Source of the DNA: Sporopachydermia quercuum
Lineage: Eukaryota; Ascomycota; Sporopachydermiomycetes; Sporopachydermiales; Sporopachydermiaceae
NCBI GenBank assembly: GCA_001599295.1
Contig: BCGN01000002.1
Coordinates: forward strand, 1,054,001-1,118,000
Direction of reading: 5' to 3'
DNA: 64,000 nucleotides
Part shown: positions 20,448-32,029 of the stretch, in pieces
How the letters are laid out: each line of letters begins with the position of its first letter
How positions within the stretch are numbered: the first letter of the stretch is position 1
The notes under the pieces: generated by a model
Told to the model about the DNA's origin: nothing
Database searches by the model: none
The model's input: only the letters and a program-made list of their open reading frames with translations
Program-made: the position numbers and the translations under genes

Positions 20448-21728
20448 TTAAACCTCAGCCAATATAACAGACGCCCTATCAGAGATCCAAGGATCTGACA
20501 ACCTTGAATTGGACATGAAATTCATTGATTGATAAGCAGGATCTTCACCGACAGTTTGGAAAGGATTGGATATGGTTGTAGCAAGCAAATTCTCNTCAAC
20601 AGGGCTCAATTCAGTAGGCCACGATAAGTTCGAGAATGTAAAAGAGTTGCTAATGCCATTGATAACACTTGCTGCGTTAGATCTTTCCATTGGCGAGCTG
20701 TGAAATTCTGTAGGTACATCATTAGTAATATTACTGTTCAATACACTGAATGGTTCATACTCAGTCTCTTCCTCGTAAGAAATACTTGTATCTTCTGTTA
20801 AAGAAACAACAGATTCTGCAGCAAGACTCTGACTACCAACTGACGATTCATAGTCAATAATAAAAGGTCGAACTTCATCTAGGAGCTTTGGTTTGCCGGA
20901 TTTGACTACACCCATCGTGATATTGGAGTCCCTTAACAAGATAGTTAATTTCTCAGCATCACAGTTCGGGAAATAAATTCTCAGCATAGAATGTGAATTT
21001 TCAATAGATATTGGCAATTCACCATATTCAGCCAGCTTTTTAATCTCAGCAATTGTTGTTTTCAATTCTTTCATATAGCTGACAATGTTTGATTCAATAT
21101 CGTCTACTACATTGTCGTCTAGAAATGACATCGATGGGAAAGTGAATTTAGGAGTAAACTTGAATTCAACAATAGAGCCAGTCACTTGAGTATTCACGGA
21201 GTCGGCCTTTTTCATAGTTTGCTTAATCTCTTCAGTGACAACTTGAGATCNAAATCGTGTTTCCTGACCTTTCGTTTTAGCTTTGGGATTTAAGAGTAAA
21301 CCTCTAAACAATAACGAAATATTAGGTACAGTCTGTCCTGCAGTAGCTGTATATGAAGAAAATAAGCGACTTCCCCCATAATTTCTTATGACGTTAAATT
21401 TACAAACTCCCATCATAGGTCTCTTATTAGACCTAAAAGCATGCAAAGCTACCCTCATGAAAGGAGTTGACGCCATATAAGTTGACTGTCTTCGGTAATT
21501 GCCACCAGACCACGAATTAGTTGAATAGTTTCGAACATTTCTTCCTCTTTCAAGAGCTCTTCTTATGTTGGAACTTCCTTCTCGACGAACAGGAATATAT
21601 GCTGGTTGAAGCCTTGGACCAAGAAAGCTGCCAGCTAGCTCTTCAGACAATTCATCTAATGTCTGACGGAGCCTTCTAGCTGCTTTCCTGGTCAATGACA
21701 CCAGATTCTTTACAGTACGGTCTCCCAT
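20448..21728 (-). CDS. SPG5: unknown protein in the SPG5 position (probable Spg5)
   Basis: A 426-residue protein without a motif I can name from sequence alone. The first 110 residues are very basic and arginine-rich with few acids (RKAARRLRQTLDEL, then GRNVRNYSTNS), somewhat like a mitochondrial presequence. Residues of about 165-275 form a more conserved-looking core with FKFTPKFTFPSMSFLDD and LRIYFPNCDAEKLTILL. The last 130 residues are Ser/Thr/Asn/Glu-rich. The symbol is based on position: in S. cerevisiae SPG5 (YMR191W, needed for proteasome function in stationary phase) sits between SGS1 and GYL1. Here the gene lies beside the GYP5/GYL1 gene and, apart from the intervening GAL4, next to SGS1 in the same relative orientation. 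Sequence similarity to Spg5 still needs to be shown. Confidence 0.6.
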   Translation of the reverse strand: MGDRTVKNLVSLTRKAARRLRQTLDELSEELAGSFLGPRLQPAYIPVRREGSSNIRRALERGRNVRNYSTNSWSGGNYRRQSTYMASTPFMRVALHAFRSNKRPMMGVCKFNVIRNYGGSRLFSSYTATAGQTVPNISLLFRGLLLNPKAKTKGQETRFXSQVVTEEIKQTMKKADSVNTQVTGSIVEFKFTPKFTFPSMSFLDDNVVDDIESNIVSYMKELKTTIAEIKKLAEYGELPISIENSHSMLRIYFPNCDAEKLTILLRDSNITMGVVKSGKPKLLDEVRPFIIDYESSVGSQSLAAESVVSLTEDTSISYEEETEYEPFSVLNSNITNDVPTEFHSSPMERSNAASVINGISNSFTFSNLSWPTELSPVXENLLATTISNPFQTVGEDPAYQSMNFMSNSRLSDPWISDRASVILAEV

Positions 21729-21849
21729 TTGAATGATTATTGAATAACCTCAAACACGAATCCCAATACTATAAAAAGCAGTCTGTTTAATCCTAAGAAA
21801 AGATATTCTCCATATCATAAATGCCGCTAATAAGTGCAAATTATAACGA

Positions 21850-22380
21850 GTTTTGCAAATANTTCATCAAGTTGTGGTAAGCACCATACTATGGAGCCTA
21901 TGTTTGCTCTCTCAAACTGATAAGCAAGCGACAATATTTATAACTGTTTGCCCCTTTCCCGATGACCGGAGTAATGACAAATGTCAGAGTAAGACAANTT
22001 ACGACAGAGACATGGAACTTCGTTGTCAGAGATAAATGAGACACAACTTAGAATGGAAATATTGTGTGACATTGAGGCATCCTTACAAATCTCAAGAACA
22101 CTCCCATTCTATGATACAGGGGTATTTCAGGAGACTACATTGGTGTAGAATATTCGGATAAGAAAAGCGGAAGCCAGATCTCCGGGATGCCTGGGATGTA
22201 CTACAAAGCAATGAGGGTTCAGTTCTTTTGCTCCGAGCATTACGGAGGAAAGGACTGTTATCAGGTGTCCTGAAGTGAAAATGCTATGGCAGAAACATAC
22301 GAACTAACTAATCATTACGGACAGTATACAGGAGGACGTAGATCATCAACAAATTGTGTTTATGGAAAGATCAGAAAGAA
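21850..22380 (+). pseudogene. decayed small cysteine-containing secreted-protein-like locus (possible toxin-like fossil)
   Basis: Between the SPG5-position gene and the end of GAL4 lies a stretch less AT-rich than other spacers whose plus strand shows coding-like traces in more than one frame. The traces include a hydrophobic leader-like segment and several separate cysteine-containing pieces with Tyr/Gly/Asp-rich composition. One piece carries EHYGGKDC, which resembles a beta/gamma-crystallin Greek-key strand; some yeast killer toxins adopt that fold. It appears broken, with at least two interruptions, and no complete gene is apparent. Identity as a toxin is speculative; a multi-exon gene that I could not resolve is the main alternative. 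Confidence 0.3.
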
Positions 22381-22468
22381 TTAATATACAATAAAAGAGA
22401 AATAAATAACAAAACCATTACCGTTGTGATGTCATCATTCAAATTCAGTAGGTAACAAATTAAAATTG

Positions 22469-25008
22469 TCATAGGTCAGGTAAAAAGTCCGACTGGGTGC
22501 TTGTAGGATTCATGACATCTTCAAACATTAAAGAGTAGATATCAGAAAGCCATTCGTTACTTCTCGGATTCTTCTGAGCATTNTCAGCAGCAAGACTTAA
22601 TACGTTAACCAATTCCTCGTTTGCTACTACTGTTGAGTTCATATTAACAGGAGTCGAAGAGAAATCACTATGATTCAAATTGACATTAGCATCTCCTGCC
22701 AATCCTGCACCAAAAGGTTGGGTGTTCCCCGGTTTTGCGGATGAGGGAATGTTCATGTATTCAGAATTGCTTCCTGAGAACATCACGACATCATTTTGAT
22801 TTAAATGCTGCTGTTGTCGTTGTTGGTGCTGAGGCCTATGTCCAGAAAAGCCTGACAAATCAGAGCCAATTGGACCAGGACCTGTATTATTTGGAGTGTC
22901 GGGCTGCGAAATCCCACTTATATATGGACCACATAAAACATCAATAATCTTAATGAATCTTTCAGCCAATTCATTCTTAGAGGATAAGGCTTTCAGAACT
23001 GACTTTGACCTTAGAATATCATCAATCCACGTGTAACTATCAGGAGCATTAGGCTCTGAACATACACATACTATTGCAATCAATATAGCTTGGAATAAAA
23101 AGTAGGTAGCATACCAAACTGCAATATTTGTCAAGGGATACGTAGATATATACTCTTCAACTGAATAGATCGTCTCATGAGCACTTTTCAGACATATCCT
23201 ACAACATTCCTGGCATTCTGGTGTACTGACTCTTTCTAAAGCTTCCAAATCCTTCATTCCTAACACTCTATGCCAAATGAATGCCCTGAATATAATTATA
23301 CGTAAGTTTTTATACCGCCAAATTAACCGGTACCTCGTTAAAGGTAGCCATTCATTATCTCTTTGACATTGGAATGGTACGTTCTCTTTAAAATAAGGCG
23401 GCAGTTGATCAACAAACTTCTCTATTCGTTTATCCAAGTCAATACATTCCTGTGCTGTTAATCCTGGTCGACAGTTCATTCTATTGTAGATTTCATTAGC
23501 TGTCAAAGTGAATCGTGTTTGATGAAACAAACCTGAATATATCGTTGGTTCGTCCGTCTCCTTTGGCATGACTTGAGTGGACAAAGTCAATTCCTCGTCA
23601 TGAATATTAGACACTTCTTTCACATCGATCATTTCCTTTGGCGGTAAGTTAATTGGTCTACCAAAGGTCACTGCTGCACCAGAATCAAATATGAATAAAC
23701 CCCACCAAAGCCTTCTTCTTATCTCTAAATTCAATGGAGCTGTCTTCCAGTCAGTGAATTCTTTATGGAGGCCAAGTCCCAAAGCCATTCGGACAGCCAA
23801 TCCAAGATAGTTCCAACCAGTGTTTGGTTTGTTTCTCTTTTGCACATAATTACTTAGTAGTGTTAAAGCTTGTAGTAGAGGAATGCTACCAGATTCAAAT
23901 ACACTTGCTGATATGAATTTTTTGGCTCGTCTGTAGAAAATTAAATCCGCACCTGAGTTTTCACTATTGACAATACTCCATGACCCCAAAGCTAACACAG
24001 TGTTCAATAAAATCTGCCATACAGGCTCAGGAGGTCTTTTTATTGTGCCTTCGTATTGACCCCGAAATGTGGCTTCATGTATAAAAGGATAAGATGTATG
24101 ATACAAGCGGAAGTAACCTTCAACTAGTCCATCGAGTAAATACTTTGGCATTTCAGAATCTTCGTCCGGTAAATTTATCCCCATCAATTGTTGGTTACCA
24201 GAAGCCAAAGGTAGGTCCCATATACTTAATTTTAATGAACGTAATAGCACAGCACTTGAGGCAACTCCGAAATAACCATTACCTTGAGGATTTACCGATA
24301 GCGCTGCCATACCATCAGTAACAGTATAAATATCTTCCTCAGCCCAGTCAAAACCATCAGCTCCTTCAGGGACATCGTCTGGTGGTAATTCGGGGACAAA
24401 TCCTTCGTCAGATAATGATCTATTTAAGTCCTGACTTGCTGGTTCAACAGACCAGCTCGGATCTCTGGCACTAGAAGTTACGCCGGCTGCGTCTGATTTC
24501 ATACCAATTAACTCATCGATATTCACGTCAGGCATCAAATCTGCGATGACTTTTTCCAATTTCCGCACTCTCGTTTCAACATATGTTAAGTAGACTCTTG
24601 TCAACGGTGATCTGACAACCTTTGGTGAATAGCAACATGTCCATTTATGTTCGATACATTTTTTACAAGCTGGGAGTTCTTTTGAACACTGTGGAAGATT
24701 AGTAATCAGGTTGCAACTAGAGAGGAGATAAAATGGCTACAAATCTAAGAAGTTCCAATATCTAAACATACCTTTAACTTCCTTTTCCTACAGGAGTCAC
24801 ACTAAACGGACAATTTGTTAGTATAGTAAAGACAAACCTAACGGTAAGCTACTCATCCTTGCTGGAAATCTATAATCAACTGGTTTCTAACACAGTACTC
24901 ATTTCAACTTACAGCCTGTTCGATTTTCTGATGGTTGAACCTATCTTCTGAGGTTCTAGATTCCTTTTGGACATATGATTTACTATCACTTGTTGTAACT
25001 TTACCCAT
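22469..25008 (-). CDS. GAL4: Gal4/Lac9-type Zn2Cys6 transcription activator
   Basis: This Zn2Cys6 activator is of the Gal4/Lac9 type, which controls galactose genes in Saccharomycetaceae. Three exons: 24913-25008, 24772-24801 and 22469-24688. Intron 1 (24802-24912) has GTAAGT, TACTAAC and TTTAG; intron 2 (24689-24771) has GTATGT and CACAG. Both are phase 0 and sit directly before zinc-ligand cysteines. The 781-residue product has IEQACDSCRKRKLK followed by CSKELPACKKC, giving six ligands C33, C36, C43, C50, C53 and C60, then RSPLTRVYLTYVETRVRKLE, as in Gal4. GFDWAEED at about 154 matches Gal4 GFDWSEED. The fungal middle homology region spans about 190-550. The acidic, hydrophobic C-terminus (SLMFEDVMNP near the end) resembles the Gal4 activation and Gal80-binding region. 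The YPL247C-like gene lies nearby, as beside S. cerevisiae GAL4. Target genes cannot be inferred from the window. Confidence 0.9.
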
Positions 25009-26175
25009 AGTAAATACAAGCCATCCAAGCTTCAATCAGCAGGTACTAGAAATGTAATGTATACTAAGTGGTTCCAAGTGATAACCAGTAAAAACAAACT
25101 TCCAACAGTTAGTCTGATCAATCGATACTATTGTAGTCAAGAGGAATTTATCTCCTGCCCTTTCATGATAAAAATATCACGAAAGAAAGAAATTACTACT
25201 GCTCAACGCTTCCTTGTGTCTTATTGAACGTATATCGGTAGATACCCAGAATAAACAGCCTAAGTAAATGTTTACTGAATGCTCGGCCCCAAATATCAAT
25301 AGCTAATATGTTGCACACTCAACCGACGCATAAATCAATAAAATACACTTTCATTCCATCAGTATAAAACCACGATTGTAGTAATCACTAAGATTAAAGG
25401 TGAAAAGTAGAAAAAGTAGAAGTAGTAGTTGATACCATAATACTAAATATCCGCTACACTTAGTATTAATAACCCCACACCATTTTGATAGTTTTAATGT
25501 AAGGCAGAATACATCTGTCCCGCATGGGGTCTTATCTGACCCATTACACAAGAACAATATTTTAGTCCGAGAAGTGTCATGTGGAATTGACAAGATCTAG
25601 GACAGGACACAATATATGTAGAGTTTGAGTAAGACAAGGCAAGACAAGACACAGCATGGTCTGTTTCCACTCCCTCTCTTTGATCACATGACACTACTCA
25701 TAATGTGACATACAGGCACTTACATACCTCTACATATGAAAAGCGCGCTTTCATGTCACATGTATGTAGATCTATCATTTTTCGCGTATTATCTTTTTGT
25801 ATGGTAATGTGTATTTACTACTTACTCGTTTTTCCCTTTTACTGAAAGAATGATGGATTATCACGGTATTCAGCTGATTAATTGATGATTTATATATCAA
25901 TGCTGCAGCCTTAAAAGCCTTGGTATACAATAGATCTATTGATTCTATGTCAAGGTGAACATAGCTAGCAGTTCTTTTCGATTCGCCATACCAGAATGTC
26001 ATGAAGTAAGAATCATAACATACCACTTACAATGCACCATCCATACGAATGTACTTACTACAATCTGACATTTAAATCATAATCTTTACCATCAATAAAC
26101 CGCTGAATTGAATTGATAACATATCTCATACTTAATGGGCAAATTTTCCATGGAATTTTGCTCGCTGAGACCGAA
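25009..26175. other. divergent promoter GAL4 / SGS1
   Basis: About 1.17 kb between two divergent spliced genes. GGACAGG occurs at 25600-25606 with further GACA repeats to about 25655. Short open runs here are not convincing. Confidence 0.5.
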
Positions 26176-29100
26176 ATGTCTCTTCCGCTGAATAATTTGA
26201 AAGGTCATGTTGACTGGTTGATGAAGACCGGATACAACAAACCAAAATTCCCTTCATACTTGCCTTCTACTCAACTAGCCTCTGGTGTTAGAAGCAACTC
26301 AACAGGATCAGCAAATGACAACGATTTCTCTAGTGCCAGTACTAACNTTCGTGAGAATTCAACTCCGGGATCAGTATCACGGCAAGGGAGTACTGGTAAA
26401 TCTGTATTAGAGTATGTGGCTACGATGATGATGAGTAATGGTTTTCTCTGCTTTAATTAACCGTGAACTTACAAAATAAATTTCTAACACTATTACAGTA
26501 TTTTATCCGGTCCTGATTCAAGGTCGTTTGGAAGCTCCAATGATACTTCTACGAAGACCAAATGTATGTATAACAAACGTCTACCTACTTCTTCAGTTGA
26601 ATCATATGCTGCCACTGGCGGAGACAATTAGATACTAACAATTATTCTTAGCCACTATGAAACACTCAGTTCCTTCAAAACCGCAAGGCTTTATTGATCT
26701 CACGGCAGATGAAGATGATTATTCTAAAGAAAGAAGATACGTTTCAAATTCAGGGTTGATTCCCACTCATGAGCCCTCACCGAGTGATAGCGATGAAGAG
26801 ATAGAGTCTTTACTTGATGACATGTTTTCCACTGAATCAAAATCCAGGAAACGAACTCCAAACAGACCGCCTGAAAGTGCTGAAAAGCGTTTGAGAATTC
26901 AACCAGTTCAGCCAATTCCTACTGTGGATCCTCTAAGTTCTGAGGATTCAAACCATAATAATTATAATCCTCATAATATCAATAACACCAATAATAGGAA
27001 CACCATTAATATCCCAGCCAATACAAATAAGGAAAACATATTTCACCATACTGATGGAACTAAAAGCTTTGTTCCGAAATTCGCTCACCCTCAATTGTCG
27101 TTTTCACGAGTTCCTTTAGCAGATACAATAAATACATCTACCTCCAAATCCTTATCTTCAAGTCCTAACAGTCACATGACAGTACATGACAGCTGCAGTA
27201 GCAACAACGGTAGCATAAATAGAAATGGCGAAACTGGTATTAGCACTAAACAGAACAATTCGAAGGACGATTCGTTGATACAGACTTCTAGACCCATAGG
27301 AGTAGATCTACTGGAAAAATGTATCAAAGCCCAGGACTCATTACTGAGATGTGATAAGAAATATATAAAGCTGCTCCAAGAACGAGCAGACGTTTCTGAA
27401 TCAACTTCGTTGTCAGAAAATGAGAAAAACAAAAGAAGGGGGGTCTTGATACCGAAGATTGATACTCTTCATAAGGAGAAGCTGTTTCTTGAGACAGAAG
27501 TTAATTTATTATATCAACAGCTGGAACATCGTGATACTATAACGAAAGACAATGGCAATAGCAATAATAACAGCAGCAACAGCTATAAAACCAGTAACAA
27601 TACCAACAACGTCCCCATCAATAGCAAGTTAATTAATACTAAAACCATAGAAGAAATAGCTGACATGGAAAATGAAATGGACCAACTAGATGATATCTTA
27701 TACTCATCTATAGAGTTAAAGGGTAATACTACGTCTAAAAGGATAAAAGAATTATCGACTAAACAAGGAATCGCAGCAGAATCTCACCCNAGTTTCAATT
27801 CTGGTATTCTAATACCACAGTCTCAACCACTGCGTACTATTGGTACATCTGGTTCTGTTCCAGTTATGGATATCTCAGATGGTGAGCTTGAGACTGATGT
27901 TTCACATCGCCAGCAAGAATTCCAGGAGGCCCTGAGTATTGATGATATAAGGAGCCTTCCATCAACAGCAGTAGAGATGGCACCAGAAGCAGCTGTTGAT
28001 ATTAGCATTGATGATGATGCTACAGAAGATACAGAACCAGAAGATGAACTAGAAGATGAAGAGGAACCAGCAGAAGACATAGAAGAGGATCTATCCTCTT
28101 CCGATGATGCAAATGAGAACTACGATTCCAGCTTTGTTAATGACATGGATGCTGAATTCATTGACGATTCAAACGATGAAGATTACTTTGAAGACTCTGA
28201 AAGCGAAAGCATCTCTACACCAACATCGGCATCATCTTTGAATACCAAACAAGCAAGCGGAAACACCAGAATAAGTGAAAAGGCTCTCACGCCTGCTAAC
28301 ACTTCTATGCTGGATGATGATATATACAATCTTGACAGTGATTTTGATATTGATTTCATTGAGGAGGTGAAGATCAAGGATGAGTTTGAGACAGAAGGTC
28401 AATTGGATCTGGAAGAGCCAGATTATCCTGAAGCTTCCAACAGTGATTTCAATACAATCACAGCAGTTGTTATTCCCAGTTCTTCTGACGATGAAGCAGA
28501 GGCTGAAATTGAAATTGGAGCTTCCACCACAGCGAAAAACTCAGCTCCTACGGATTTATTATCATCAGCCGGAACAACAGCGTCAACGTCAATTCCTTTG
28601 TTAAAAGACACGCTATACAATCAAGATCCAAGCATACATTTACAGGAAATAGCTGACGATGCGTTTTCCGATATCGACGTTGATTATGATATATTACCTT
28701 TAAAGAGCACTACTGCTAGTACTGTTACTGGGAACAATGCAGATCATATTACTTCAGTCGATGCTAATACGCACGATCATACTAACAAGAATGAAAATGA
28801 CGGTAAAGGTAATATTATTATCAGTGAGGCACCATCAAAACCGGATTCAACATATGCTTGGACGCCCGCTGTTCAGGAGATTCTTCATAGTAACTTCAGA
28901 CTATCATCGTTCAGACCCAACCAAGAAGAAGTAATAAACGCGACTCTTTCTGGAAAGGACGTCTTCGTTCTCATGCCCACTGGAGGAGGAAAATCTCTAT
29001 GCTATCAACTGCCAGCGTTGATATCACCAGGCACAACAATTGTAGTGTCACCGTTGATCTCCCTAATGCAGGATCAAGTATATCATTTGGTTGAGAAGAA

Positions 29101-31285
29101 GATAAAAGCAGGAATGATCAGTTCGAGAGGAGATGCCAACCAGCGAAGAACAATGTTCTCTCTATTTGTTCAAGGAGATCTTCAACTGCTATATGTCTCT
29201 CCAGAAATGCTATCTCAAAGCAATCAAATACGATCAGGAATCAACCGGTTGCACAGCAATGGCCAACTAGCCCGAATAGTCATTGACGAGGCTCATTGCG
29301 TTAGCTCGTGGGGCCATGATTTTCGTCCCGATTATAAGGGGTTAGGATACTTCAAGAAGGATTATCCTGACGTTCCAATGATGGCGTTGACAGCTACAGC
29401 TAATAAGCCTGTTCGATTGGATATCATCAACAATTTGAACATGCAAGGCTGCGAGATATTCAAACAAAGCTTCAATAGACCCAACTTATACTATGAAGTT
29501 AGGGTGAAAACAAGAGATCATTTGAAAGAGATTAAGGAGTTCATTGCAAATCAGCATGCTGGAGAATCAGGAATCATTTACTGCCATTCCAAAAACTCCT
29601 GCGAACAGACATCAGAAAGACTACGAGCATTCGGCGTCAGAGCAGACTTCTATCATGCAGGAATGGACGTTGATGATCGTCAAAGAGTCCAGGAAAGCTG
29701 GCAGCATGGATCAGTTCAAGTGATATGTGCTACTATTGCCTTTGGTATGGGAATTGATAAACCAGATGTCAGGTTTGTTATTCATTTGTTTCTTCCGAGG
29801 AATTTGGAAGGTTATTACCAAGAAACCGGCAGGGCTGGTCGTGATGGGAAATACTCTGATTGTATTATGTTTTACAGTTATAGAGATGCCCATACTTTAC
29901 AAACTATGATTCAACGGGACAAAGAACTAGATGGGCCTGGTAAGGAAAAACATCTAGCGAGGGTTCGACAGGTTGTTCAGTACTGTGAGAATACTACAGA
30001 TTGTCGGAGGAAACAAGTGCTGCATTATTTCAATGAGGCGTTTGATGTCAAGCTCTGTAAGCGTGGATGTGACAACTGTCGCTATGGAGATCCATCACAG
30101 CTACAAGAGAAAGACATGACAACAGTTGCAATTGATATAATCAATTTGGTCACAGCGGTTCAAAAGGACCAANTAACTCATCTATATTGTCAAGATGTAT
30201 TTAGAGGATCTCGAAGTAGTAAGATATTGAATTCCGGACATGACCGAGTCACAGGATATGGATCAGGCTCAGGATTAGACAAGCAAGATATTGAACGTAT
30301 TTTCTTCCATTTGATATCAGAAGGCGTTTTAGAAGAATACTCTGTTGCTAACAGAGCAGGATTCAGTACGAATTATCTTCGCAAGGGGAGAAATGCTGGA
30401 AAAGTGCTTTCTGGAGGTAAAAAAGTCATCATGAAGTTCTATCGCATCAATAAGAAGCAAACTAATAGCAGACCCAATACCAGCGGTTCCAATTACAGCG
30501 AAGCTAGCATCGCCGGTAACAATTCCACAACAACTACTTCCATTTCAGACCTGGCTGAGAACTTCAATTATACTGGTGGCATTGTAAGTGCTTCTAGTTT
30601 AATTCGAAAAGACGATTTCACCAGAATCGATCTTGGCTCAACTATTGATACTATGTCTACTACAGAAAATGATCATATCAACTATTCCATACGGGAATTG
30701 AAGCAGATCAAACAGGATAAAATCATAAACCTCCAGAAGTTTGTAAATGCCAATTCTGTGTTTCCAGATTCTGTTATCAGAGCAATGGCTATCTCATTGC
30801 CTCAGACTCAAAACGAAATGAACCTGTTGATTCAGAGCGAAAAGAGTCACGTGAAAAGCTATTTCCGTCATTTCAAGCAATTGTTAGTGAAACTGAAACA
30901 ACAGCGGGAATCCATCAAAGAGGTCCAAATCCCAGGATCATCACATCCTTCTACGCAGGTTACGCAGCCATTAACCCAGGATAGCAGATCACGGTATTTC
31001 AGCAAATCTACTCAACTTTCGCAATCCCAGGAACATGACGACGAAGTATTTGATTTCCTTACCCAGGCTGCCATGCCCAAGAGCCAGCCGAGGAGCCAGT
31101 CCAAAAGTCAGCCAAGTCACAGTCAACGAGGAACGTCTCAGAAGAAATCCACAGCAAATAATTATAACAAGAGGAAAAAACCAGCTAGAAGAAAGACAAC
31201 AAGGAAGCCACCAGCGAAGAAACCTGGCGGAGCCCTTAAAACGCCATCAAATACTGTTGCTTTAATGCCAATGAGAAAGAGTTAA
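26176..31285 (+). CDS. SGS1: RecQ-family DNA helicase Sgs1 (BLM homologue)
   Basis: Sgs1 is the 3'-5' RecQ helicase that works with Top3-Rmi1 to dissolve recombination intermediates and resect breaks. Three exons: 26176-26411, 26499-26563 and 26652-31285. Intron 1 (26412-26498) has GTATGT and TACAG; intron 2 (26564-26651) has GTATGT, TACTAAC and TTAG. The product is 1,644 residues, longer than S. cerevisiae Sgs1 (1,447). The N-terminus LKGHVDWLMKT matches the Top3/Rmi1-binding start of Sgs1. A long acidic Asp/Glu/Ser-rich region follows (about 500-800). The helicase core has PTGGGKS at 876-882 (K881) and DEAH at 979-982, then the zinc-binding CKRGCDNCR, an RQC domain with YCQDVFRGSRSSKI, and an HRDC domain. 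The C-terminus is basic. Using the first exon recovers the Top3-binding segment, so 26176 is preferred over the ATG at 26657. Confidence 0.96.
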
Positions 31286-32029
31286 GCCTAAAATGATGAT
31301 GAAATATCGGATCAATAATCAATAATGCTTACGGCCTCTCAGCATATATCAACATCAACCATCTACTAAAGAATCATTGGTATACTATCTATCTATATAC
31401 AATTAATGAGTACTTTTATACACTGCTAGCAGTTCTCACCTGCAGTTTGATCTTTTTTCTATGAATAAGAGTACATAAACCAGTAAATTCTGTTATCATC
31501 ACGTGATGTGCTAACGGTTTACATCATTTCCGTCCCATATCGGACTGTTTAAATTACGCTTGATTCCTCCATTAAAGGGGGAATCTNGTGATCATTCATC
31601 AACCTGTCAAACACTCCNGCTGACAATTACTGGCAGAATATACAATACCAATTGCAATGACATATGTCATATCGATCCTTTTACTATCCATATACAGGCA
31701 GACCTGTCCCGGTAAGAGTATCACCAATGAAATTCACAGTATACAAAGAGGTTATTAGTAGCTGATTCATCAAGCTGAGTAATATACAGAATCAGAGATA
31801 CCATTGACTAGATAGGCATCCGACTATCAGTAGCAGTCATTGACCTCACTATTATATAGTAGTAGAAAATAGAAGTATCTGACTAGCATGATAAGCAAAG
31901 GAGTGTTGATACCTTGGAATAAACTACAGATAGTATCTTATAATAATAAATATAAGAAACTTGAAACTGGGCTTTCTTTTGATTGATGCATTGTGTGTGA
32001 ATTGAGATATATAGGAGAATTCAGCAGAA
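31286..32029. other. intergenic between SGS1 and the WD40 gene
   Basis: About 740 bases. It contains a 12-base palindrome CATCACGTGATG (31497-31508), a nine-pair hairpin at 31562-31585 and a CTGTCCCGG motif at 31704-31712. No gene is seen. Confidence 0.5.
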
